This document shows positions 6,037-13,560 of a stretch of DNA of 16,256 nt, one piece after another. The number at the start of each line of letters is the position of its first letter. Position 1 is the stretch's first letter. Source of the stretch: JBHIDQ01 sp046760155. Its GTDB lineage: Bacteria; Chloroflexota; Dehalococcoidia; Dehalococcoidales; RBG-16-60-22. The stretch lies in the NCBI GenBank assembly GCA_046760155.1, contig JBHIDQ010000029.1:1-16256 (forward strand), given 5' to 3'. The notes beneath the pieces were generated by a model. The model was given only the letters and a program-made list of their open reading frames with translations. It made no database searches and was not told the DNA's origin. Made by a program: the position numbers and the translations under genes.

Positions 6037-8592
6037 ATGAAAGTCTCCAGAAGGGTCTTTCTTAAGGGAACTGGGGCAACGGTAGGTGCCGTTATGGCAA
6101 GCCAGCACTTTGGAGGGTTCGAGCTATTGGTGCCCCGAAGTGCTGAAGCAGCCCAGGCCCTGACCGAAGATTGGATTCCCACCACCTGCTGGATTGGCAA
6201 GCAGGACTGCGGCATCTTGGCTCGCCGCCTCAACGGACGAGTGGTGGCGCTGCAGGGCCATCCTGACCACCCCAGAAATCGGGGCAGGTTGTGCCCCAAG
6301 GGTGTGGCTCAGATTATCAGCCTCTACGACTACAATCGGGTTAAGGCGCCCCTAATCCGCACCAACGAGAAAGGAGTACCGGGCAAGTGGCGTCAGGCGT
6401 CTTGGGACGAGGCTCTGACCCTGGTAGCCAATAAGATGAACGAGGCCAGAGGCAAGGACCCCAGGCTGCTGATATGGCAGAAGGGGAGGAGTAAAGCCAA
6501 GAAATTCTACGACAAAGCTTTTGTTAAAGCCTCAGGGGCGACTAAACTACACCACGGGGCATATTGCTCTGATGCTGGCTATCGGGGGTGTGAGTATACC
6601 ACCGGACTCCACGGAGTGCTGCACCCCGACTTCCGCTACTGCAACTACCTGCTGGCCTGGGGCTGGAACATCACCAGTTCCGGTGGCAATAAGCTCTGCT
6701 GGCTTACCTGGCCTCAGGAACTGGTGGCGGCTAAGGAACGGGGAATGAAGGTCGTAGGCATAGACCCTCGGCTGCGGGCTGCTGGCCCCTTCGCTGATGA
6801 CTGGCTGCCTATCAAGCCTGGCACTGACCTTGCTCTGGCTCTGGCACTCTGCCATGTCTTAGTCAGCGAGGGTTACATTGATAAAGACTATCTGAAAAAG
6901 TATACCAACGCCCCCTTCCTGGTCAAAGAGGACGGGTATTTCCTGCGAGTGGATGGAAAGGAGCAGGTGTGGGATGCCGCCTCTGCCTCAGCTAAACCCT
7001 ATAACACCGTGGGCGTGGAGCCAGCTCTGGAAGGCGAGTACACCGTTCAGGGAGCAAAGGTCAAGACTGGCTTCCAGGTCTTTAGGGAACACCTGGCCAA
7101 ATATACCCCTGAGTGGGCTTCCGGCGTCTGCGGCCTTCCCGCCGAGAAGATTAGGAAGGTGGGCACGGAGCTGGGACAGAACGCTCTAATCGGGATGACC
7201 AGGGTGGTGGACGGGGTGGAACTCCCTTACCGTCCCGTGGGCATTATGGCCTATCACGTCACCCAGCAGGAACTGGGCTTCCAGCTAACCCGGGCGTTGA
7301 ACCTCCTGCTGATGTTACTGGGAGCCATGGGTGCTGTCGGCGGCTCGTCCACTGACTTCACCTGGAAGATACACAAGAACTACAAAGCGCTGGATGAGTT
7401 GAAGGTCAAAGACCCGCCCTACAATATTTATCTGAAGGACAGCAAGTACTTCCCCATCAACAGCAACAACTCCTCCATTGTGGCTAGAGTGATGCTTAAC
7501 CCGGAAAAGTACGGTGTTGACTATATCCCCGAGATGCTCATCCTGCACATGGCCAACCCGCTGGTGAGTTTCCCTGACCAGCCGGCTTTTATGGAGTCCT
7601 ACAAGAAGTACAAGTTCGTCGCCGCCATTGACCCTTGGCTCAGCGAGACAGCAGATTACTTCGCTGATGTTGTCTTGCCAGCGGCTACTATGGAGAAATA
7701 CGAGGGGCCACTTGGGGTTAAAACCGCATATGAAGATGCCGAATCACTGCGAGTGCCTCCTATGGAGCCCCTCTACGACAGTCGGGGCGACATAGACATT
7801 TACCTCGACCTTTGTGAGAAGGCAGGCATCCTTTACGGCGAGGGCGGATACCTTGACCAGCTCAACAAAGAGCTCAAGCTCAAGGACCTCTACAAGCTAG
7901 ACCTCAACACCAAGCCCACCGTCCGGGAAATTTTCGACCGATGGGCTAAGTCTGAAGGCATTGAAGAAGGAGTTAGCTACTTCGAGAAAAACGGAGTGAA
8001 GAGCAAGGGGAAGATCACAGCGACCAAGAAATACGGCTATGCCACCTCGCCAGCCTTCGGGGGTGCTCTGCACCGGCTCTATGGCGAATCACTTATTCGC
8101 ATCCGCAATGAGATGAAGGCCAAAGGGGCGGACAAGGTCTACTGGCAGGACTATACGGCCCTGCCCACCTGGAGACAGCCTAGCCTCGATGGTTCCCCTT
8201 CCGATTATGACCTTTACCTCATCAGCTTTAAGCAGGTAGAGTTCAAGCAGTCTCGAACTCCAATGCCTCTGGTGCGTGAGCTTTCACCAGAGCAATACTG
8301 CGAGATCAACGCCTCGGTAGCTGTGGCTAAAGGCATCAGGGACGGCGATGAGGTCTGGGTGGAGTCCCATAATGCCATAACTGGCGAGGTCAGAAGGGTA
8401 AAGACTAAGGCCCGGCTGGTGGAAGGGCTCCGGCCGGATACGGTGGCTATGTCCCACCACTACGGGATGTGGACCCATCCCTGGACTAAAGATGGAGGGC
8501 CGACGCCCAATACATTGTTCCACACCATGGAGGGTTATGTCACCAATACCGCTGATCAGACCTACCATGTTAAGGTACGAGTTTACAAGTAG
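6037..8592 (+). CDS. Tat-exported molybdopterin (DMSO reductase family) catalytic subunit
   Basis: 851 residues with a strong AAAGGAGGT ribosome binding site. The N-terminus carries a twin-arginine signal (SRRVFLKG, residues 4-11) with cleavage likely after AEAAQA near 41. The [4Fe-4S] site reads TTCWIGKQDC...RLCPKG: Cys51, Cys58 and Cys86 are present, but the usual second cysteine is Gly54. Cys177, in HHGAYCSDAG, is the likely Mo ligand, putting the enzyme with the Cys-ligated Psr/Phs/Arr/Nap types. Further Mo-binding segments follow (GIDPRLRAAGPFADDWLPIKPGTD; ANPLVSFPDQP), and the molybdopterin-dinucleotide domain begins near EINASVAVAKGIRDGDEVWV. Length and the following four-cluster subunit match polysulfide, thiosulfate, tetrathionate or arsenate reductase-like enzymes. 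I cannot assign a substrate, and oxidative function is also possible. It is exported, so it works outside the cytoplasmic membrane. Confidence 0.88.
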   Translation: MKVSRRVFLKGTGATVGAVMASQHFGGFELLVPRSAEAAQALTEDWIPTTCWIGKQDCGILARRLNGRVVALQGHPDHPRNRGRLCPKGVAQIISLYDYNRVKAPLIRTNEKGVPGKWRQASWDEALTLVANKMNEARGKDPRLLIWQKGRSKAKKFYDKAFVKASGATKLHHGAYCSDAGYRGCEYTTGLHGVLHPDFRYCNYLLAWGWNITSSGGNKLCWLTWPQELVAAKERGMKVVGIDPRLRAAGPFADDWLPIKPGTDLALALALCHVLVSEGYIDKDYLKKYTNAPFLVKEDGYFLRVDGKEQVWDAASASAKPYNTVGVEPALEGEYTVQGAKVKTGFQVFREHLAKYTPEWASGVCGLPAEKIRKVGTELGQNALIGMTRVVDGVELPYRPVGIMAYHVTQQELGFQLTRALNLLLMLLGAMGAVGGSSTDFTWKIHKNYKALDELKVKDPPYNIYLKDSKYFPINSNNSSIVARVMLNPEKYGVDYIPEMLILHMANPLVSFPDQPAFMESYKKYKFVAAIDPWLSETADYFADVVLPAATMEKYEGPLGVKTAYEDAESLRVPPMEPLYDSRGDIDIYLDLCEKAGILYGEGGYLDQLNKELKLKDLYKLDLNTKPTVREIFDRWAKSEGIEEGVSYFEKNGVKSKGKITATKKYGYATSPAFGGALHRLYGESLIRIRNEMKAKGADKVYWQDYTALPTWRQPSLDGSPSDYDLYLISFKQVEFKQSRTPMPLVRELSPEQYCEINASVAVAKGIRDGDEVWVESHNAITGEVRRVKTKARLVEGLRPDTVAMSHHYGMWTHPWTKDGGPTPNTLFHTMEGYVTNTADQTYHVKVRVYK

Positions 8593-8602
8593 GAGGTAAT
8601 GT

Positions 8603-9343
8603 ATGGCCAGATACGGAATGGTTATTGACCTTGACAAGTGCATGGGTTGCCGAGCCTGTATGGAGGCATGCAAGGTGGAGAATAACACCCCGCAGGGCAT
8701 CTTCTGGATGCACGTCTTCCGCTTTGAGGAAGGGGAGTATCCCGATGTTCGGGACAAGTTCATGCCCCGGCCCTGCATGCACTGTGATAATCCCCCCTGT
8801 GTTATGGTGTGCCCGACGGGAGCCCGCTACAAGCGAGAAGACGGTCTGGTGGCCACGGATTATGAAAAGTGTATTGGCACCCGCTACTGCCATGCCGCCT
8901 GCCCCTACGGAGTGAACTACTTCAACTGGAAGGAACCAAAGCAGAACTACTACCTTGACTGGAATAAGGCTGGGGAACTGAAGCCGATAACCGAGGGGGC
9001 GGTGCCTCCCTACAAGAATCCAGAACTTGACCAGCCCTACGGGAAGGAGAAGCGGCGCATCGCCGGGGGTGGGCACAAGGCGCGAGTGATTGAAAAGTGC
9101 ACCTTCTGTGTCCAGCGGGTGGAAAAGGGCCTCACTACCGCCTGTGCTGCTGTCTGCCCGGTCATGGCCATCCATTTTGGCGACCTGGACGACCCCAATA
9201 GTGAGGTCTCCAGGCTTATCCGGGAGAAGCGCTCCTTCCGGCTCCGGGAGGAGTACGGCACCAGTCCTAAGGTGTATTACATCAGCAAAGCTCCGCTAGC
9301 CACTGGTTCCCGCCAGATGGAGCAGGTTGGAGGTGTGCGATGA
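8603..9343 (+). CDS. four-cluster ferredoxin-type electron transfer subunit (NrfC/PsrB/DmsB-like)
   Basis: 246 residues with an AGGAGGTAA ribosome binding site ten bases after the catalytic gene. Four cysteine groups are visible: I C13-C16-C19-C23; II C58-C61-C66-C70; III C90-T93-C96-C100; IV C166-C169-C181-C185, the last with the long spacer typical of these subunits. Group III has Thr where the second cysteine is expected (CIGTRYCHAAC). NarH has Trp at the matching place and holds a [3Fe-4S] cluster, and DmsB Cys102 mutants behave similarly, so a [3Fe-4S] centre is a fair expectation here. There is no signal peptide, so the subunit should be co-exported with the Tat-bearing catalytic subunit. 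It would relay electrons between the Mo site and the cytochrome encoded next, whose start overlaps its stop (ATGA). Confidence 0.9.
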   Translation: MARYGMVIDLDKCMGCRACMEACKVENNTPQGIFWMHVFRFEEGEYPDVRDKFMPRPCMHCDNPPCVMVCPTGARYKREDGLVATDYEKCIGTRYCHAACPYGVNYFNWKEPKQNYYLDWNKAGELKPITEGAVPPYKNPELDQPYGKEKRRIAGGGHKARVIEKCTFCVQRVEKGLTTACAAVCPVMAIHFGDLDDPNSEVSRLIREKRSFRLREEYGTSPKVYYISKAPLATGSRQMEQVGGVR

Positions 9344-9792
9344 CCAGAAGAAAAGTAACCCTGATATCTATCGTCATTCTGGTGGTCGGGCTCGTGGTTG
9401 GAGGCATCATCGGCTGGAGCGCTTTTCCCAGGGAAGTGGTCAAGGAAGTGCCCAAAGAAGTAATAAAAGAGGTGCCCAAGGAAGTCATAAAAGAAGTCAC
9501 CAAAGAGGTGCCGATGAACCTACCGACCCTGGCACAAAAAATCAGGAATGGTGAGATTGACGTTGGCACCGAGTATGGGCTTGCCCCTGACCAGCGCTAC
9601 CATAAGATACACGCCACGGTACTGGGTCTGGAGTGCGCTGCCTGCCATATAACCAAGCCGGATACCACCCAGACCGTCTTCACCGCCCAGGATGTATCTC
9701 CCCAAGCCCCGGGGCCCGTGGACAAGAGAGCCTGCTTGGGTTGCCACCGTGCCGGGCCGGGCAGCGATGTATACGGTTCCGGTGGCTCCTAG
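9340..9792 (+). CDS. membrane-tethered diheme cytochrome c with KEV-repeat stalk
   Basis: 150 residues, overlapping the Fe-S subunit by the four bases ATGA, so translation is coupled. Residues 7-28 form one membrane helix, oriented to place the rest outside. Residues 32-58 are a charged stalk of repeated KEV units. The C-terminal domain has two heme-binding motifs, CAACH (99-103) and CLGCH (132-136); His88 and His91 are possible distal ligands. It has half the hemes of NapC/NrfH and does not look like them. No NrfD/PsrC-type anchor is encoded nearby, so this protein is the likely membrane link of the complex, passing electrons between the Fe-S subunit and the quinone pool or another cytochrome. 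That role is inferred from gene order. I know no named family for it. Confidence 0.8.
   Translation: MTRRKVTLISIVILVVGLVVGGIIGWSAFPREVVKEVPKEVIKEVPKEVIKEVTKEVPMNLPTLAQKIRNGEIDVGTEYGLAPDQRYHKIHATVLGLECAACHITKPDTTQTVFTAQDVSPQAPGPVDKRACLGCHRAGPGSDVYGSGGS
9433..9513 (+). repeat. in-gene repeat coding for the KEV stalk
   Basis: The DNA repeats in 24-base units encoding PKEVIKEV (two copies) flanked by shorter partial units (EVVKEV and TKEVP). Synonymous differences (AAA/AAG, GTA/GTC, GAG/GAA) show the units are not very recent duplicates. The alternating Lys-Glu-Val pattern should form an extended or coiled-coil rod between membrane and heme domain. Confidence 0.75.
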
Positions 9793-9849
9793 TTTAGAAG
9801 CAGACCCCTGATAAACCAGATTAACAGGTTGCTCTGAGGGAGAAGGGCT

Positions 9850-10596
9850 GTGCACTTAGAAGACCTGGCGCGTTGGCGTCAACTGGTTTACCGACTGTTC
9901 AGTTCAACGCTCCTTTACCCTGACGAGGGGCGCTTGAAGACCATAACGGCAGTCACTGCATCATTGCATAAGCAGAGCGACTCCGCGGTCAGGTTTTCTT
10001 TTTTCCCCCAGTGGCAGAGACTGCTCACTTCCCTTGCTGACCTTCCCAATCACCACACCTTGGAGGAGAAATACGTTCGGGTGTTCATGCATAGTCCGGA
10101 GGGAGCCCCTTGCCTGCCTTACGAATCAGTATACGTTGACCCCGGAGGACAGGCGGCGGGCTGGATAGTAGCCATGTTGGAGAGGGAGTACGCCGCCGCT
10201 GGTCTGGCTATATCGCCATCCCTGAAAGACCTCCCCGACCATGTTGCCGTGGAACTGGAGTTCATGGCCTCTCTGTGCCGGCAGGAGGCGGACGCCTGGA
10301 ATAGAAAAGTTCTCAAGGAGGGTGTTCAAACTCTGGAGTGCCAGGCTAACTTCCTGGACAGACACCTCAGCCGCTGGCTTCCGGAGTGGGCGCGGCAGGT
10401 TACCATCGCTGATGGCGAAGGGATTTACTCTGTGGTGGCAGAAACGGCGCGGGCCTTCATCAGCCATGACCAAGACCTGATTGACAGCCTATTAGACCAG
10501 TTTCAGAGAATGCCGGAAGCAGCTCAAGCAAGAGGGGATGGCAGGGTAGCCTTAGAAAAGCAACCGCGTTCTGGGGGGTATCGTCATGCTCTATGA
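9850..10596 (+). CDS. TorD/DmsD-family molybdoenzyme maturation chaperone
   Basis: 248 residues from a GTG with a GGGAG/AAGGG ribosome binding site. It has the all-helical TorD pattern: RWRQLVYRLFSSTLLYPDEG at the N-terminus, LEEKYVRVFMHSPEGAPCLP followed by YESVY, and the DLPDHVAVELEFMASLCRQE motif. Chaperones of this family bind the Tat signal or apo-enzyme in the cytoplasm, help insert bis-MGD and prevent early export. The client is almost certainly the catalytic subunit encoded upstream. The gene follows the cytochrome by 57 bases and overlaps the start of the next gene by 11, so it sits inside the operon. The family is clear; distinguishing TorD, DmsD and NarJ subgroups is not possible here. 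Confidence 0.88.
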   Translation: MHLEDLARWRQLVYRLFSSTLLYPDEGRLKTITAVTASLHKQSDSAVRFSFFPQWQRLLTSLADLPNHHTLEEKYVRVFMHSPEGAPCLPYESVYVDPGGQAAGWIVAMLEREYAAAGLAISPSLKDLPDHVAVELEFMASLCRQEADAWNRKVLKEGVQTLECQANFLDRHLSRWLPEWARQVTIADGEGIYSVVAETARAFISHDQDLIDSLLDQFQRMPEAAQARGDGRVALEKQPRSGGYRHAL

Positions 10597-12265
10597 TGTA
10601 GCCGCATCTTCTGAGAAAGGGATGAGGACAGCGGTCCTTCTCTGTGAGGACCTGGCGAATCTGGGAACGGGCTTGAACCTAGAGGAGCTGCGCTCGTCAC
10701 TGGAAGCTAACTTCCCAAGCATCGCTGTAGAGGTGGTGCCTGACCTCTGCGGGCATCTGGCACAGCTTTCTTCAGTTGCCACCCGCCGAGGTGCTGCCTG
10801 GGCGGTGCTAGGATTATGCTCTGGGGATTATTCTCAGATCGAGCTACAGGCTCGGGCCAGAAAGGCGGGACTGGATCCCTTTGGTCTGGAGGTAGTCCCT
10901 CTGGGCACGTTGTGTGCCAGGGTGCATCCCGAGCCTCAGGCAACTTGGAAGGCCAAGATGTTGCTGGGCGCGGCCGTGGCCAGAGCCCAAGCTTTTCAGG
11001 GCAGTGGGCCTGAACATGCCAAGCTTTATTTCTTGCCCCGAGATCAGAAGGTGACCCGACGCTCTCTTTTTACCATTCCCCCTGTTGGGTACCGGCCAGT
11101 TCCCGCCATCCGGGAGCAGCAATGTGCGGCTGAGGCTGGTTGCCAGTTCTGCATCAGGGTTTGTCCCCGGGATGCGCTGCAGAAAATAGGCGGGCACATT
11201 TCATTGGACAAGTCCAGATGTGAGGGCTGTGGCGTGTGCTTGGCAGCATGCCCCCGGGAAGCCATTGACTTCCCCGGCTGGTCTCTTGCTCAGTTCGAGG
11301 CCCAGTTGGCTGCCTTGCTGGACTCAGCAAGGCTTGGTCACGAGTCCTTTGGCTTCCTGTTCACCTGCCAGAGGGCAGTTGGCAAACTGGAAGAGCTAGC
11401 CCGCCAGGGTGTCTCTTACTGCCATCAATGGTTGCCGGTGGTGGTCCCTTGTCTGGGCATAGTAACGCCGACTTGGATCCTTCAGTCCTTGGCATATGGT
11501 ACTGAGGTCGTGGCCCTTCTTTTTTGTGGCGCAGGTTGCCCCCTCGGGCAAGGCCAGATTATCGGAGGGAGGGCAAGCTTTTGCCGCCAGTTACTTCGTC
11601 GGCTGGGGCAAGCCCCGGAACGGGTGCGAGTGCTTAATGCTTCGCATGCAGAAAGGCTTCTTCAGGCTCTTCAAGAGCCGCCGCCCCGGAGGGAGAGTGG
11701 CCATCAGCGCAAAACAGGAGACAATTTGCATCTTGGTACTCTGAAGGGCGCATTCCAGTCCATTCAGTGCCTGGCGGCCGCAGGACATTCCTCGTCTGAG
11801 GTGGTTCTGGAGCATTCCCATTCGCCTTTTGGCGTGGTGGAATTGCGGGCTGAAGGTTGCACCGGATGTCTGGCATGTAGCGAAGTCTGCCCCACCGGAG
11901 CTTTGGCATCAGAACGTAACGGGGACGGAATGACCCTGACATACCTGGCTTCATCATGCACCGGATGCGGAATGTGTTTCGAGGTTTGCCCGGAGAGCGC
12001 GGCCCAGGTACTTCGAGTGCGTAGCCTGACCAACTTGGACATCTTGTCCCGCGGTAAGGTAGTGCTCCATAAGAACCAGTTTGCCATCTGCGAAGGCTGC
12101 GGGGCTAGCATTGCTTCCCAAACCCTGCTCCGGCGTATCGAGGCGTCTCTGGAAGGAAGCGACGAAGCCCTACAAATTGCCCTCACTCGCTACTGTCCCT
12201 CCTGCCGCATATCCTTTGTCTGGGGTGCCAAATTCTCTTCGATTCAGCATGGAGAAAGAACATGA
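10586..12265 (+). CDS. large Fe-S protein: two dicluster ferredoxin modules, MvhD-like domain, C-terminal Cys4 motif
   Basis: 559 residues. The start overlaps the chaperone gene; an in-frame ATG at 10622 is an alternative. Domains: an N-terminal region (about 1-150) of unclear type, like the lead-in of HdrA-like proteins; a first 2x[4Fe-4S] module (C180/C186/C189/C193 and C212/C215/C218/C222); an MvhD/FrhD-like domain (about 255-365) with C261, C279, C289, C314, C318 and C333; a second 2x[4Fe-4S] module (C425/C428/C431/C435 and C458/C461/C464/C468); and a C-terminal ICEGCG...YCPSC motif (C502, C505, C537, C540) that may bind zinc or a cluster. There is no signal peptide or membrane helix, so it is cytoplasmic while the enzyme is exported. 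MvhD domains pass electrons from hydrogenase or dehydrogenase modules to heterodisulfide reductase. No flavin-binding HdrA core is present. A cytosolic redox carrier, or a factor in enzyme assembly, are both possible. Confidence 0.75.
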   Translation: MLYDVAASSEKGMRTAVLLCEDLANLGTGLNLEELRSSLEANFPSIAVEVVPDLCGHLAQLSSVATRRGAAWAVLGLCSGDYSQIELQARARKAGLDPFGLEVVPLGTLCARVHPEPQATWKAKMLLGAAVARAQAFQGSGPEHAKLYFLPRDQKVTRRSLFTIPPVGYRPVPAIREQQCAAEAGCQFCIRVCPRDALQKIGGHISLDKSRCEGCGVCLAACPREAIDFPGWSLAQFEAQLAALLDSARLGHESFGFLFTCQRAVGKLEELARQGVSYCHQWLPVVVPCLGIVTPTWILQSLAYGTEVVALLFCGAGCPLGQGQIIGGRASFCRQLLRRLGQAPERVRVLNASHAERLLQALQEPPPRRESGHQRKTGDNLHLGTLKGAFQSIQCLAAAGHSSSEVVLEHSHSPFGVVELRAEGCTGCLACSEVCPTGALASERNGDGMTLTYLASSCTGCGMCFEVCPESAAQVLRVRSLTNLDILSRGKVVLHKNQFAICEGCGASIASQTLLRRIEASLEGSDEALQIALTRYCPSCRISFVWGAKFSSIQHGERT

Positions 12266-12328
12266 TCCATAAGATTACGAGAAGTTTTACTCCAACCTTG
12301 GCTAAAGGCTTTCCTGCCGGGAGAATTG

Positions 12329-12347
12329 CATCCAGATTCTTTGGATG
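12329..12347 (+). promoter_or_regulatory. small hairpin before the second regulator
   Basis: CATCCA (12329-12334) pairs with TGGATG (12342-12347) around a 7-base loop, immediately before the GGGAAG that serves the ATG at 12360. It is too weak to be a terminator. It may modulate translation or be chance. Confidence 0.25.
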
Positions 12348-12359
12348 GGAAGATTTCCT

Positions 12360-13007
12360 ATGAATAAGATTGGGGTACTGATAGCAGACGATCATACCAT
12401 CATGCGAGATGGCATTCGTGCTTTGCTTGGTGTCTGTGATGACATCGAGGTAGTGGGAGAGGCGTCCGAAGGGCAGGAGGTGATCGAGAAAGCGCGAGAC
12501 CTGGCACCTGATGTGATACTCATGGACATAGCTATGCCCGGAATGGATGGTCTGGAAGCTGCCCGCCGTATCCTAGAGAAAAAGCCGACAGCAAAAGTTC
12601 TAGTTTTGACCCAGCATGATAATAGAGAGTACATATTATCATCTATCAAAGCCGGAGCGGCTGGTTTCGTGCCTAAAAGAGCGCTGGGCTCAGAACTGGT
12701 ATCAGCCATACGTGCGGTACATCGGGGAGAGCCCTTTCTGCATCCGTCCGCAACTGCGGTGCTAATTGAGACTTACCAGCAGCAGGCCAAAAAAGAGACC
12801 TATGACTGCCTAACGGTGCGCCAGAGAGAAATACTTAAGCTAATCGCTGAAGGTCACACTAGCCGGGAAATTGCCGACATACTCTCTATCAGCTCAAAGA
12901 CGGTTCTAACTCACCGGGGGAAAATGATGAAAAAGCTGGATTTACACAGTCGCACCGAACTCATCAAGTATGCCATGCGCAATAGGCTAGTAAGTATGGA
13001 CATGTAA
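12360..13007 (+). CDS. second NarL/FixJ-family response regulator (orphan)
   Basis: 215 residues from the ATG at 12360, which has GGGAAG seven bases upstream and gives an N-terminus (MNKIGVLIADDH) matching that of the first regulator (MNKIKILLADDH). An upstream ATG at 12345 has no ribosome binding site. The receiver domain has D10/D11, phosphoacceptor Asp56 (VILMDIAMPG) and Lys106 (GFVPKR). The LuxR-type HTH starts at LTVRQREILKLIAEGHTSRE and continues IADILSISSKTVLTHRGKMM. All key residues are intact. No kinase adjoins it, so it is either phosphorylated by the kinase at 3240-4649 or by one elsewhere. The two regulators are clear homologs of different sequence, so an old duplication or independent recruitment is likely. 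It precedes mobB and may control the cofactor-supply genes. Confidence 0.9.
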   Translation: MNKIGVLIADDHTIMRDGIRALLGVCDDIEVVGEASEGQEVIEKARDLAPDVILMDIAMPGMDGLEAARRILEKKPTAKVLVLTQHDNREYILSSIKAGAAGFVPKRALGSELVSAIRAVHRGEPFLHPSATAVLIETYQQQAKKETYDCLTVRQREILKLIAEGHTSREIADILSISSKTVLTHRGKMMKKLDLHSRTELIKYAMRNRLVSMDM

Positions 13008-13047
13008 TTTAATCATTCTGGGGCAAACCCTGAAGGGAGATGGTACG

Positions 13048-13551
13048 ATGATCCCCATAGTCTCTTTCGTTGGTAAGTCTAAATCAGGCAAGACCACGCT
13101 CTTAGAGAAGGTGGTACGGGAACTTAAATCAAAAGGCTACCGTGTGGCGGCAATCAAGCATAGCCACCATGACTTCGATATAGACCAACCGGGAAAGGAC
13201 ACCTGGCGACTCGCCCAGGCGGGGAGTGACATCATCGCTATCTCTTCACCAAACAAGATGGCTCTTATTGAACGCCTGGATGCTGATGTGACTTTGTCCC
13301 AAATTGCAGCACTCTTTCGGGGAAAAGCAGATATAGTGCTCGCTGAGGGATATAAGAATGGCAATACGGCTAAAATCGTAGTACTTGGCGCTGAGCAGGA
13401 CCAGGACAATCTTTGTAGCGAAGGGGAGATACTGACTACTATCTCAGCTCACTTGTCTTCGGTAGGGCAGCCACAATTTGATGCTGACGATGTTGCCCGC
13501 ATCGTGAATTTGGTCATAGAGCAGATAGATGATAATTCACCTCAATCTTAG
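13048..13551 (+). CDS. mobB: MobB, molybdopterin-guanine dinucleotide biosynthesis adaptor GTPase
   Basis: 167 residues with a GGGAGA ribosome binding site. MobB features: the N-terminal P-loop GKSKSGKTT (9-17), AAIKHSHHDFDIDQPGKDTW, WRLAQAGSD, and DIVLAEGYKNG, the Walker B-like strand of this family. MobB binds GTP and assists MobA in making bis-MGD, the cofactor form used by DMSO reductase-family enzymes. That is consistent with the catalytic subunit upstream. It lies 40 bases after the second regulator and 9 before the transporter gene, so the three are probably co-transcribed. Length is normal. Confidence 0.93.
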   Translation: MIPIVSFVGKSKSGKTTLLEKVVRELKSKGYRVAAIKHSHHDFDIDQPGKDTWRLAQAGSDIIAISSPNKMALIERLDADVTLSQIAALFRGKADIVLAEGYKNGNTAKIVVLGAEQDQDNLCSEGEILTTISAHLSSVGQPQFDADDVARIVNLVIEQIDDNSPQS

Positions 13552-13560
13552 GAATGTCTG

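Noticed and set aside
6037..8592. Firm assignment as arsenate respiratory reductase ArrA
   Set aside because: Arsenic context is only suggestive, and the cluster motif and cytochrome partner do not match what I know of Arr. The substrate stays open.
8284..9175. Long minus-strand frames under the catalytic and Fe-S subunits
   Set aside because: They mirror strongly supported coding genes on the + strand and contain no motif of their own.
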